This document shows positions 1 to 10,744 of a stretch of 64,000 nt of DNA, in pieces. Source of the stretch: Egibacteraceae bacterium (GTDB taxonomy: Bacteria; Actinomycetota; Nitriliruptoria; Euzebyales; Egibacteraceae); the NCBI GenBank assembly GCA_030446775.1, contig JAUJMQ010000002.1, positions 1 to 64,000 on the forward strand. The letters run 5' to 3'. The stretch's first letter is position 1, and each line of letters opens with the position of its first letter. Position numbers and translations under genes: made by a program. Below the pieces are notes generated by a model, which did no database searches, was not told the origin of the DNA, and was given only the letters and a program-made list of their open reading frames with translations.

Positions 1-2
1 GC

Positions 3-1973
3 GCGGCCGCGCACACCGTCACCCGCGACTACGTCGTCGTGGACTACGCCGGCGGCGACAAGCTGTTCGTCCCCTCCGATCAGGTCGACGCGATCGCCAG
101 GTACGTCGGCGGCGAAGAGCCGCGGGTCATGCGCCTGGGCGGCGCGGACTGGGAGCGCGCCAAGTCCAAGGTCCGCAAGGCCGTCCGCGAGATGGCTGCC
201 GAGCTCATCCGCCTGTACCAGGCGCGCATGCACGCCCCCGGCCATGCCTACGCGCTCGACAGCGCCTGGCAGCGCGAGCTGGAGACGGCGTTCCCCTACG
301 ACGAGACGCCCGACCAGCTGTCGGCCATCGACGAGGTGAAGGCCGACATGGAGGCGCCGCTGCCGATGGACCGCCTGATCTGCGGCGACGTCGGCTTCGG
401 CAAGACCGAGATCGCCGTGCGCGCCGCCGCCAAGGCGGTCTTCGACGGCAAGCAGGTCGCCGTCGTCGTCCCGACGACGCTGCTCGCCCAGCAGCACGGC
501 GAGACGTTCGGCGAGCGCTTCGCCGGCTTCCCCGTCAGCGTCGCGGTGCTGTCGCGGTTCGCGTCGCCCCGCGAGCAGAAGGCGATCGTCGACGGGCTGG
601 CCGCCGGCACCGTCGACCTCGTCATCGGCACGCACCGGCTGTTCGGCGCCGACGTGCGGTTCAAAGACCTCGGGCTCGTCGTCGTCGACGAGGAGCAGCG
701 CTTCGGCGTCGGGCACAAGGAGAAGCTGAAGCAGCTGCGCACGAGCGTCGACGTGCTGACGATGACCGCGACACCGATCCCGCGGACCATGGAGATGGCG
801 ATCACGGGCATCCGTGACCTGTCGACAATCGACACGCCGCCCGAGGAGCGCCAGCCGGTCGTCACGCACGTCGGCCCGTTCGACGAGCCGATGGCCGCGC
901 TCGCCGTCCGCCGGGAGCTGCTGCGCGAGGGCCAGGTCTTCTGGGTGCACAACTCGGTGTCGACGATCGCCGCCGCCGCCGAACGGGTGCGCGAGCTCGT
1001 CCCCGGCGCGCGGGTGGAGTTCGCCCACGGGCAGTCCGACGAGGCGACGCTGGAGCGGACGATGATCCGGTTCTGGCAGCGCGAGTTCGACGTCCTGGTC
1101 TCCACGACGATCATCGAGTCGGGGCTGGACGTGCCCAACGCCAACACGCTGGTCATCGAGCGCGCGGACCTGCTCGGGTTGGCCCAGCTCTACCAGCTGC
1201 GCGGCCGGGTGGGGCGCTCCACGGAGCGCGGGTACGCCTACCTGTTCTATCCCGAGCACTCGGCGATGACCGAGGAGGCGTACAAGCGCCTGGAGACGAT
1301 CTCGACCTACACCGGCCTGGGCTCGGGGCTGTCGATCGCGCTGAAGGATCTGGAGATCCGCGGCGCCGGCAACGTCTTGTCGGGCGAGCAGTCCGGGCAC
1401 GTCGCGACGGTCGGGTTCGACGAGTACGCCAAGCTCATGGCGCAGGCCGTCGCCGAGCTGCAGGCCGGCGGCGGGCGTCGTGCGGTGCTGGCGGCGGACG
1501 AGCCGGAGGTCACCCTGGACCTGCCCGTCGACGCCCATCTGCCGCACGACTACGTCGCCGACGAGGCCCTGCGCCTGGAGGCGTACCGCAAGATCGCCGC
1601 CGTCCGCGACGCCGCGTCGGTCCGCGCCGTGCGCGAGGAGCTCGTCGACCGCTACGGCCCGCTGCCCGAGCCGGCCGACCGGCTCGTCGCGGTGGCCGCG
1701 CTGCGCGCGATGGTCCGCCGCTGGGGACTGCGCGAGATCACCTCGACGCCGCGGCGGACGGTGCGCGCCACCCCCGTCGTCCTGGCCGACTGGCAGGAGC
1801 TGCGGCTGCAACGCGAGCACCCCGGGGCCGTCTACAACGCGACCGCCGGGGCGCTGGAGCTGCCGATGCCGCGCACCGGCGACCTCGTCGGCTGGCTCGC
1901 CCGGACGCTGCAGGGCGTCCTGGGCCCGGCTCGCAAGGCGCGGCCGGCCGGGGCGGGGCAGGGCGGCCGGTAG
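3..1973 (+). CDS. mfd: Transcription-repair coupling factor Mfd (5'-truncated by window edge)
   Basis: Frame is open from the window start ([23 protein letters not shown], CarD/RID-like). Helicase motifs [42 protein letters not shown]-terminal domain. Confidence 0.96.
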   Translation, partial: AAAHTVTRDYVVVDYAGGDKLFVPSDQVDAIARYVGGEEPRVMRLGGADWERAKSKVRKAVREMAAELIRLYQARMHAPGHAYALDSAWQRELETAFPYDETPDQLSAIDEVKADMEAPLPMDRLICGDVGFGKTEIAVRAAAKAVFDGKQVAVVVPTTLLAQQHGETFGERFAGFPVSVAVLSRFASPREQKAIVDGLAAGTVDLVIGTHRLFGADVRFKDLGLVVVDEEQRFGVGHKEKLKQLRTSVDVLTMTATPIPRTMEMAITGIRDLSTIDTPPEERQPVVTHVGPFDEPMAALAVRRELLREGQVFWVHNSVSTIAAAAERVRELVPGARVEFAHGQSDEATLERTMIRFWQREFDVLVSTTIIESGLDVPNANTLVIERADLLGLAQLYQLRGRVGRSTERGYAYLFYPEHSAMTEEAYKRLETISTYTGLGSGLSIALKDLEIRGAGNVLSGEQSGHVATVGFDEYAKLMAQAVAELQAGGGRRAVLAADEPEVTLDLPVDAHLPHDYVADEALRLEAYRKIAAVRDAASVRAVREELVDRYGPLPEPADRLVAVAALRAMVRRWGLREITSTPRRTVRATPVVLADWQELRLQREHPGAVYNATAGALELPMPRTGDLVGWLARTLQGVLGPARKARPAGAGQGGR

Positions 1974-2046
1974 GGCGGGTGGCGCGCCGCGGGACCGACC
2001 TACACTGGCCCGCATCCTCCCTCCCCGGACCAGGACTGTTGACATC

Positions 2047-3117
2047 GTGCACGTTTCGAACTCTTGGCGTCCCCTGCTGGCGGCGCTGCTCGCTGCCGCA
2101 CTGACCGCCTGTGGCACCGTCGGCGCGGGGGGAGACCCCAACGTCGCCGCGGTCGTCAACGGCACCGAGATCCCTGTCAGCGAGGTGGAGGAGCAGTTCG
2201 AGCAGGCCAAGAACAACCCCGAGGTCGCCACGCAGCTCGAGAGCGACACGGAGGGGACCGTCGCGGAGGGTCTGCAGGCCCAGATCCTGTCGCGGCTCGT
2301 GCTCGCCGAGATCCTCTCGGACTGGGCTGACGAGCTCGGCGTGACCGCGACCGACGAGGAGGTCGCCGCCGAGCGCGAGCAGGTCGTCGCCCAGGCCGGT
2401 GGCCAGGAGGCCTTCGACTCCCAGGTCGAGCAGGCGGGCTTCACCGACGAGCAGGTCGACGAGCTGCTGAGCCAGCGCGTCCTGCAGCTCGAGATCGCCG
2501 ACGAGGTCGGCGGCGGAGAGGTCAGCGACGCCGACGTCGCCGCGTTCTACGAGGAGAACGCCGACAGCCGCTTCGGGGAGAAGGCGACGATCCGCCACAT
2601 CCTCGTCGAGGACCAGCAGACGGCGCGCCGGCTGCGGCGCCAGCTCGACAACGGCGCCGACTTCGCCGAGCTCGCCCGCGAGCACTCCACCGACCCGGGC
2701 AGCGCCGAGAAGGGAGGGGACCTCGGCGAGTACTCGCGCGGCCAGGGCCTGGTTCCCGAGTTCGAGCAGGCGGCCTTCGACGCGGAGGTCGGCGAGCTCG
2801 TCGGTCCCGTCCGCACCGAGTTCGGCTTCCACCTCATCGAGGTGACCGACAAGGCGCCGCCGCAGACGTTGGAGGAGGCGACTCCCGAGATCCGCCAGGA
2901 GCTGGCCCAGACCCAGCAGGGCGAGCAGCTGGAGGCGGCGCTGCGCGAGCGCACCGAGGCGGCCGAGGTGACGGTCAACCCGCGCTTCGGCACCTGGGAC
3001 GCCGAGACCGGCGAGGTCCGCCCGAGCGAGCCGCTGGGTGCCGTCACCGAGTCTCCCGGGGCGCCCGCGGGTGGCACCGAGCCGGCGACGGTCCCCACCG
3101 AGACCGTCACCGAGTAG
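2047..3117 (+). CDS. Parvulin-type peptidyl-prolyl isomerase lipoprotein (PrsA/SurA-like)
   Basis: Lipobox LTAC after a signal peptide; PpiC domain RHILVEDQQTARRLRRQL...FAELAREHSTDPGSAEKGGDLGEYSRGQ...GPVRTEFGFHLIEV; GTG start. Confidence 0.9.
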   Translation: MHVSNSWRPLLAALLAAALTACGTVGAGGDPNVAAVVNGTEIPVSEVEEQFEQAKNNPEVATQLESDTEGTVAEGLQAQILSRLVLAEILSDWADELGVTATDEEVAAEREQVVAQAGGQEAFDSQVEQAGFTDEQVDELLSQRVLQLEIADEVGGGEVSDADVAAFYEENADSRFGEKATIRHILVEDQQTARRLRRQLDNGADFAELAREHSTDPGSAEKGGDLGEYSRGQGLVPEFEQAAFDAEVGELVGPVRTEFGFHLIEVTDKAPPQTLEEATPEIRQELAQTQQGEQLEAALRERTEAAEVTVNPRFGTWDAETGEVRPSEPLGAVTESPGAPAGGTEPATVPTETVTE

Positions 3118-3122
3118 GCGGC

Positions 3123-4290
3123 GTGGCGCGGCTCGTCCTCGTCGACACCGCCGACGAGCTGCCCGGGCTGCTGCCGTTGCACGCCTGGTCGGCGCTCATG
3201 TCGTCCGATCTCGTCGTCGTCGGCGACGCCGGGCACCCGTTCCTGACCCACCTCGAGCTCGCCGAGCTGCGGACCGAGGTGCTCGCGTCCGCCGGCGACC
3301 GGACCGCGAGCCTGTCGCGCACCGACCTGCTGTCGGGGCTGCACCCCGCCGACAAGGCCCGCGCCGAGGCGGTCGTCGACCGTGTCCGCGACGAGGGCGA
3401 GGTCGTCTACCTGCTCGGGACCGGCGACGGGGAGGGCTTCGTTCGCACGCTGGGCATGGAGGCGGCCCGGGCCGGCGTCGAGGTCGAGGTCGTACTTCGG
3501 CGTCCGTCCGTCGCGGGTGCGGCTGCTCGACCTCGTGCGGACCGAGCAGCGGCTGCGCGCCCCGGACGGCTGCCCGTGGGACCTCGAGCAGGACCACCGC
3601 ACCCTCGCGCGCTACGCCGTCGAGGAGGTCTACGAGCTGCTCCAGCGAGGCGATCGAGGCGGGGAGCCCGACGCGATCCGCGAGGAGCTCGGTGACGTCC
3701 TGCTCCAGGTCGTGTTCCACGCCCAGATCGCCGAGGACAGCGGCGCCGGCTTCACGATCGACGACGTCGCGGGCGGGATCGCCGCCAAGCTCGTCGCCCG
3801 CCACCCCCACGTCTTCGGCGACGTCAGCGTCACGGGCGCCGACGAGGTCGTCGCCAACTGGGAGGCGCTCAAGGCGGCCGAGAAGCCCGAGCGCAGCGGC
3901 GTGTTCGACGGCGTCCCAGCGGCGCAGCCGGCGCTCGGCTACAGCGAGAAGCTGCAGCGGCGCGCCGCCGCCGTCGGGTTCGACTGGCAGGCCGACGTCG
4001 AGGCCGCCGACCGCATCCGCGCCGAGCTCGACGAGTTCCTCGTCGCCGGCGACGACGCCGGCCGCGAGCACGAGATCGGCGACGTGCTCCTGAGCGTCGT
4101 CGGTCTCGCGCGCCGGCACGGCCTCGATCCGGAGCTGGCGCTGCGCGGTGCCGCCGGCCGCTTCCGGCGGCGCTTCGAAGCGGCCGTCGCACAGGCCGAC
4201 CGGCCGGTGCCGGAGCTGTCGTCGCTGTCCCGCGACGAGTGGCTGGCGCTGTGGGACGCCGCCAAGGCCACCGAGACCCGACCAGGATGA
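3123..4290 (+). CDS. mazG: Nucleoside triphosphate pyrophosphohydrolase MazG with N-terminal extension; apparent frameshift near 3495
   Basis: C-terminal frame has LRAPDGCPWDLEQDHRTLARYAVEEVYELL...EELGDVLLQVVFHA; the N-terminal part is in ORF 3123-3695 and joins at ...EVEVV|YFGVRPSRVRLLD. Confidence 0.82.
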
Positions 4291-4331
4291 CGGCCTGCGA
4301 GTCGCGGGCGACCGGCTCGTGCTGTTGCTGA

Positions 4332-6196
<1,865 letters not shown>

Positions 6197-6206
6197 TCTG
6201 CTCCCG

Positions 6207-6250
6207 GTTTGTTCTGATCTCCCTGGCCGGCCAAGGGGATCAGAACAAAC
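6207..6250. repeat. 44-bp near-perfect palindrome, copy 1 of a dispersed inverted-repeat element
   Basis: GTTTGTTCTGATC...GATCAGAACAAAC with inner TGGCCGGCCA; centre 6228.5; one mismatch and one G.U. Confidence 0.85.
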
Positions 6251-6307
6251 TCGCAGGGAGGGTGGCGGGGGGTGTGCGAGTCGCGGTGGGGAGGCAGGCT
6301 GGCGGCG

Positions 6308-6864
6308 ATGGACGACGCGCTCCGCCCGGCTGCCGACGCCGGCTACGAGGCCCAGCTGGCCCGGCCGGCCGCCGAGCCGCGTGACGCCGCGCTCGCGGCC
6401 GCGATGATCGGCCGGCCGTTGCGCGGCTCGTCCGCGGTCGCCGTGCGCTGCGGCTGGGGGCTGCCGGCGGTCCTGCGGGTCTCCCCCAGCTGTCCGACGG
6501 CACCCCGTTCCCGACGCTGTTCTGGCTGTCGTGCCCGCTGGCCAGCCGTCACGTCGGCCGGCTGGAGGCCGATGCCGCGATGGCCGGGCTGAACGAGCGG
6601 CTGCGCGCCGACCCCGACCTGTCCGACGCGTACGCCGCAGCCAGCGAGCGCTACGTGGCCGCCCGCGACCGCCTCGGCTCACCCGTCCCCCGGGGTGACA
6701 GCGCCGGCGGGATGCCGACGCGGGTGAAGTGCCTGCACGCGCTGTACGCCCACCACCTCGCGACGCGCGACAACCCGCTGGGGGCCTGGGTGGCCGAGCA
6801 GATCGAGCCGATGGCGTGCCCGCGTCCCTGCGTCCGCCCCCAAGACGCCCCCGAGCCGCGATGA
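6308..6864 (+). CDS. DUF501 domain protein; apparent frameshift at C-run 6483-6487
   Basis: Frame A: GRPLRGSSAVAVRCGWGLPAVLRV; frame B: LSDGTPFPTLFWLSCPLASRHVGRLEA...RVKCLHALYAHHLATRDNPLG. One extra C restores a single ORF. Confidence 0.75.
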
Positions 6865-7784
6865 CCAGGGTCGCCGTCGTCGACGTCGGGACCAACTCTG
6901 TGCGCCTGCTGGTCGCCGACGCCGCCGACGGCTCCCTGGAGGCCGTCGCGCGCACGATGACGATCACCCGCCTCGGCGCGGGGGTCGACACGACCGGGCG
7001 CCTCGACGACGCGGCCCTGGCCCGGACGCTGGACTGCATCGGCGGCTACGCCAGGCGCTGGCGGGAGCTCGGGGCGCAGCGGGTGCGCATCTCGGCGACG
7101 TCGGCGGTCCGCGACGCCGCCGACCGGGACCGCTTCTTTGACGGCGTCCGCGCCCGGGCCGGCGCCGAGGCGGAGGTCCTGTCCGGCGAGCAGGAGGCCC
7201 GGACCGCCTTTCTCGGCGCGACGGCGTCGGTGGACGGCGAGCCGCCGTTCCTCGTGCTCGACATCGGCGGCGGGTCCACCGAGCTGATCCTCGGCACGGA
7301 CGCCCCGGAGGCGATGACGAGCCGGCAGCTCGGCTGCGTCCGGCTCACCGACCGGGCCCTGCATGACGACCCTCCCACCCGGGCGCAGCTGTCGGCGGCG
7401 ACCGGGCTGGTCGACGAGCAGCTCGACGGCGCCGCCGCGGTGATGGACCCGTCGCGGGGCCGCACGCTCGTCGGCGTCGCGGGGACCATCACGACGGTCG
7501 CGGCGCTGTACGGGGAGCTGCCGGCGTACCTGCCCGAGCGGATCCACGGCACGCGGGTGCCCTTCGACGGCGTCGACGCGGTCACCGAGCGGCTGGCGGC
7601 GCTGACCACCGCGCAGCGCGCCGAGCTGGGGCCCATGGCGCCGGGCCGTGAGGACGTGATCGTCGCCGGCTGCCTCATCCTGCGGCGGGTGATGGAGCGC
7701 TTCGGCTTCGCCGAGGTGCTCGCCAGCGAATCCGACATCCTCGACGGGCTCGCGCTGGCGCTGGCGGCCGCGCCCGGCGCCTGA
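6861..7784 (+). CDS. ppx: Ppx/GppA exopolyphosphatase family protein
   Basis: VAVVDVGTNSVRLLVAD, SATSAVRDAADRD, VLDIGGGSTELILG, GVAGTITTVAAL. Confidence 0.93.
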   Translation: MTRVAVVDVGTNSVRLLVADAADGSLEAVARTMTITRLGAGVDTTGRLDDAALARTLDCIGGYARRWRELGAQRVRISATSAVRDAADRDRFFDGVRARAGAEAEVLSGEQEARTAFLGATASVDGEPPFLVLDIGGGSTELILGTDAPEAMTSRQLGCVRLTDRALHDDPPTRAQLSAATGLVDEQLDGAAAVMDPSRGRTLVGVAGTITTVAALYGELPAYLPERIHGTRVPFDGVDAVTERLAALTTAQRAELGPMAPGREDVIVAGCLILRRVMERFGFAEVLASESDILDGLALALAAAPGA

Positions 7785-7839
7785 GCGCCCGCCCGGAGCT
7801 CCGGCGCGACGTCAAGCCGCCCCCCCGGCGGGGGCGGTG

Positions 7840-7915
7840 GCGATCCAGGTCAACCCGCCGCGGGCGCGATCAGGTCAACCCGCCGCAGGCGCGATCAGGT
7901 CACCCCGCCGCAGGC
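7840..7915. repeat. Three tandem ~25-26 bp units between convergent ppx and usp
   Basis: gcgatccaggtcaacccgccgcgggc / gcgatcaggtcaacccgccgcaggc / gcgatcaggtcaccccgccgcaggc. Confidence 0.85.
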
Positions 7916-7918
7916 GCT

Positions 7919-8344
7919 TCAGCGCGCGCTGCTCGGTTCGGCCGCGCCGATCACGTGGGTGACCGGCACGTCCACGGCGCGCTCGACGCGCCGCACGAGG
8001 TCGGTCCGCAGCCACCGCGACATCCCTGGTGGCAGCGTCGACAGGACGACCTCGTCGGCCGGCTCGCGCCGCAGGGCGTCCAGGACCGCGTCCACGGGGC
8101 GGGCGTCACCCACCTCGCCGGTGACCGGGCAGCCCAGCGTGGCGAAGGCCTCGAGCGCGGCGTCGAGACGGCGCTGCGCGCCGGCGCGGTCGTCGGTCTC
8201 GTTGTGGCTCCAGCCGCGGGGGTCCGGTCCCGCCGGCACGACGACGTGGATGTGGCAGCCGCCCGCCTCGGACCGCTCCCGCAGCAGGTTCGCGAGCTCG
8301 CGACCGCCCAGGGTGTGGTTGGCGACGACGAGGATGCGTGACAT
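7919..8344 (-). CDS. Universal-stress-like nucleotide-binding protein
   Basis: MSRILVVANHTLGGRELANLLRER...ADEVVLSTLPPGMSRWLRTDLVRRVERAVDVPVTHV. Confidence 0.65.
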   Translation of the reverse strand: MSRILVVANHTLGGRELANLLRERSEAGGCHIHVVVPAGPDPRGWSHNETDDRAGAQRRLDAALEAFATLGCPVTGEVGDARPVDAVLDALRREPADEVVLSTLPPGMSRWLRTDLVRRVERAVDVPVTHVIGAAEPSSAR

Positions 8345-8426
8345 GTCGGCACCTCCGCTGGCGACGCCCCGCGGGCGGCCTGCGGCGAGCCTACGCCCGC
8401 CACGCCCGCGGCGGAACCCCTGCGGC

Positions 8427-8906
8427 TCAGGTCGTCCGGTCGGCCCGGCGCAGCGCCCGCACGAGGTCGCCTCGCGTGACGATGCCCACCACCCTGCGGG
8501 CGTCGTCGACGACGGGGACGCGCGTCACGCGGCGGTCGTGGATCAGTGTCGCCACATCCTCGACCGTCGCCTCCTCGCCGACCGCCGGGGGGTCGTCCTC
8601 CATGACGTCGGCGACCGTCTGGCCGAGCGCCGCGCGGACCTCCTCTTCGAAGCGCCTGCGCTCACCGGGCAGGGGGATGTACGCACCGAGGATCTCGATG
8701 GTCGTCGGGCCGTGCAGGCGCGCCTCGGACACGAGCAGGTCGCTGTCGTCGAGCAGCCCGACCAGGCGCCCGCCGGAGTCCACGACCGGCGCGCCGCTGA
8801 TGTCGGCGTCGACGAGCAGGGCGACGGCGTCCTCGACGGTGGTGTGGGGCGTCAACGTCGTCACGGGCGACGTCATCACGTCGGTGACAGGCAGGTCCCT
8901 GGGCAT
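8427..8906 (-). CDS. CBS-domain pair protein
   Basis: Two CBS repeats: VTDVMTSPVTTLTPHTTVEDAVALLVDADISGAPVVDSGGRLVG and VADVMEDDPPAVGEEATVEDVATLIHDRRVTRVPVVDDARRVVGIVTRGDLVRAL. Confidence 0.93.
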   Translation of the reverse strand: MPRDLPVTDVMTSPVTTLTPHTTVEDAVALLVDADISGAPVVDSGGRLVGLLDDSDLLVSEARLHGPTTIEILGAYIPLPGERRRFEEEVRAALGQTVADVMEDDPPAVGEEATVEDVATLIHDRRVTRVPVVDDARRVVGIVTRGDLVRALRRADRTT

Positions 8907-8984
8907 GCTCGCTCTCCGGTCGGGGCCGGTCAGCCTAACGGCCGGGCTATCGTGAGCCTTCCGTCACCGCGAGGAAGGCAGGCC

Positions 8985-9293
8985 GTGCTCGTCTGGTTCT
9001 CCGTCACACCGATCGGCACCGGCTCGGCGAGCGTGTCGCGGGACGTCGCACGCGCCCTCGACGCCGTCACGGCCACCGGGATCCGCGCGACCACCGACGC
9101 CTCCGGCACCCTGCTCGAGGGCGACTGGGACGCCTGCATGGCGGCGCTGCGAGCCGCCGGCGACGCGGTGCTCGAGGAGGCGCCGAGGGTGTCGTTCACC
9201 TGCAAGCTCGACATCCGGCGCGACAAGCCGGACCAGTCGGGCGCCGACAAGCTCGCCAGCCTCGACGCCGCACGCCGGGAGACGACCGCATGA
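8985..9293 (+). CDS. MTH1187/YqgV-type thiamine-binding family protein (DUF77)
   Basis: VLVWFSVTPIGTGSASVSRDVARALDAVTATGIRATTDASGTLLEGDWDACMAALRAAGDAVL...RVSFTCKLDIR. Confidence 0.82.
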   Translation: MLVWFSVTPIGTGSASVSRDVARALDAVTATGIRATTDASGTLLEGDWDACMAALRAAGDAVLEEAPRVSFTCKLDIRRDKPDQSGADKLASLDAARRETTA

Positions 9294-9391
9294 TGATGAC
9301 ACCGCAGACGCAGCGCACCGCCGTGATCGTGCTCGCCGTCGTGCTCGGCGTCGCGCTGGTGCTCAGCCTCGTCGGCCCCTTCCTGACCTGA
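9290..9391 (+). CDS. Predicted 33-aa single-pass small membrane protein
   Basis: MMMTPQTQRTAVIVLAVVLGVALVLSLVGPFLT; ATGA overlap with the upstream gene; absent from the ORF track because of its size. Confidence 0.55.
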   Translation: MMMTPQTQRTAVIVLAVVLGVALVLSLVGPFLT

Positions 9392-9418
9392 GCCCGCCAC
9401 CCTGAACGCGCGCCCACC

Positions 9419-10672
9419 CTGAACGCGCCTGCCCCGAACGGGATCGTCGAGCGCCTGGCGGCGGGCCTCGCCGCGCAGCCGCCCGCGACGGTCGCCGCCC
9501 CGCGGCTGGGGCGCATCGGCGCGGCCCTGGCGATCGTCGCGCCGGCGGGGCCCCACGACGCCGAGATCGTCTACACCCGCCGCCGCGACGACCTGCGCGC
9601 CCACCCGGGTCAGATCTCGTTTCCCGGCGGGCGCGTCGACCCCGGCGAGACGGTCGCCGAGGCGGCGGTGCGCGAGGCCGTCGAGGAGGTCGGCCTGCGG
9701 CCGGATTCGGTCGCGCTGCTGGGATCCCTCCCGCCGCTGTTCATCCCGCCGTCGCGGTTCTGGCTGCAGACCGTCGTCGCCGCATGGGAGGCGCCCCACC
9801 GCCTGGTCGCGGCAGAGGCGGAGGTCGCCGAGGTCCTGGCCGTGCGCCTGTCCCTGCTGACCGACCCCGCCACCTGGCGGTCGGTGCGCCTGACGGTCTC
9901 GGGCTGGTCGTGGGCGTGGGCACTGCCGGGCGGGCACCTGCTGTGGGGCGCGACCGGCGTCGTCACCGCGTCGCTGCTCGCCGTCCTCGACCCCGGGTGG
10001 AGTCGCGGGCTGCGGCCCGCCGACCTGGCCGACCGGGAGGTCCGCCCCCGGCGCCGCGCTGCACGGACCGCGTCGACCCGCGCGCTGCTGCCCGGGACGC
10101 CCGAGCGCTCGGCGCGCGAGCTCGCGGCTGCCGGCGGCTGGCGACCTCCGGCCGGCCATGGCGGCACCGCCGCCGCGGGCGCCGTCGTCGCCGAGGCGGT
10201 CACGCGGGTGGCCGGCCCCGGCGCCCAGCGCGTGCTCGTGCTGGCCGGCGACGGTGGTGACGGTGCCGTGGGCCGTGCCGCCGCCCGCAACCTGTCGAGG
10301 CTCGGCCTGCCGGTCGCCGTGGTCGCAACCGCGGAGTTCCCGGGGACGCTTCCCGAGGCCGACGTGGTCGTCGACGCCCTCGTGGGCGACGGCCTGCGCG
10401 GGCCGCTGCGCGGGACGCCGCTGGCGATGGCCGCCGCCCTGCGCGAGTCGGCTGCGACGGTCGTGAGCGTCGATCTGCCGAGCGGCCTGTCACCGGTCGA
10501 CGGGATCGTCGGCGAGCTCGTCGCGGCCGACGTCACCGTCGAGCTCGCGCCCCCGCGGCCGGTGCTGTCGTCACCGCGGGTCGCCCCCTTCGCCGGTGAC
10601 CGCTACGCGGTGCTGCCCGGCGGGCCGGGAGAGCCCGGCGTGCTCGTGCGGGTCGTCGACCTGGCTCCGTGA
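9419..10672 (+). CDS. NUDIX hydrolase (CoA pyrophosphatase-like) fused to a YjeF_N-like domain; start uncertain
   Basis: NUDIX box GGRVDPGETVAEAAVREAVEEVG begins before the first annotated GTG (9668); C-terminal VLVLAGDGGDGAVGRAAARNLSRLGLPV...ADVVVDALVGDGLRGPLRGT...VVSVDLPSGLSPVDG. Confidence 0.7.
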   Translation: MNAPAPNGIVERLAAGLAAQPPATVAAPRLGRIGAALAIVAPAGPHDAEIVYTRRRDDLRAHPGQISFPGGRVDPGETVAEAAVREAVEEVGLRPDSVALLGSLPPLFIPPSRFWLQTVVAAWEAPHRLVAAEAEVAEVLAVRLSLLTDPATWRSVRLTVSGWSWAWALPGGHLLWGATGVVTASLLAVLDPGWSRGLRPADLADREVRPRRRAARTASTRALLPGTPERSARELAAAGGWRPPAGHGGTAAAGAVVAEAVTRVAGPGAQRVLVLAGDGGDGAVGRAAARNLSRLGLPVAVVATAEFPGTLPEADVVVDALVGDGLRGPLRGTPLAMAAALRESAATVVSVDLPSGLSPVDGIVGELVAADVTVELAPPRPVLSSPRVAPFAGDRYAVLPGGPGEPGVLVRVVDLAP

Positions 10673-10744
10673 GGTGCGCCGCCGGTGGCCCGGACAGACC
10701 TGTCGCGGTGGCGGGCGACGGACCCGGCACGAGCGTTGCGCGGA

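Noticed and set aside
6207-6250. Palindrome as an ordinary Rho-independent terminator
   Set aside because: The stem is followed by ACTCGCAGG with no U-tract on either strand; an atypical terminator is still possible, so it is kept as a finding
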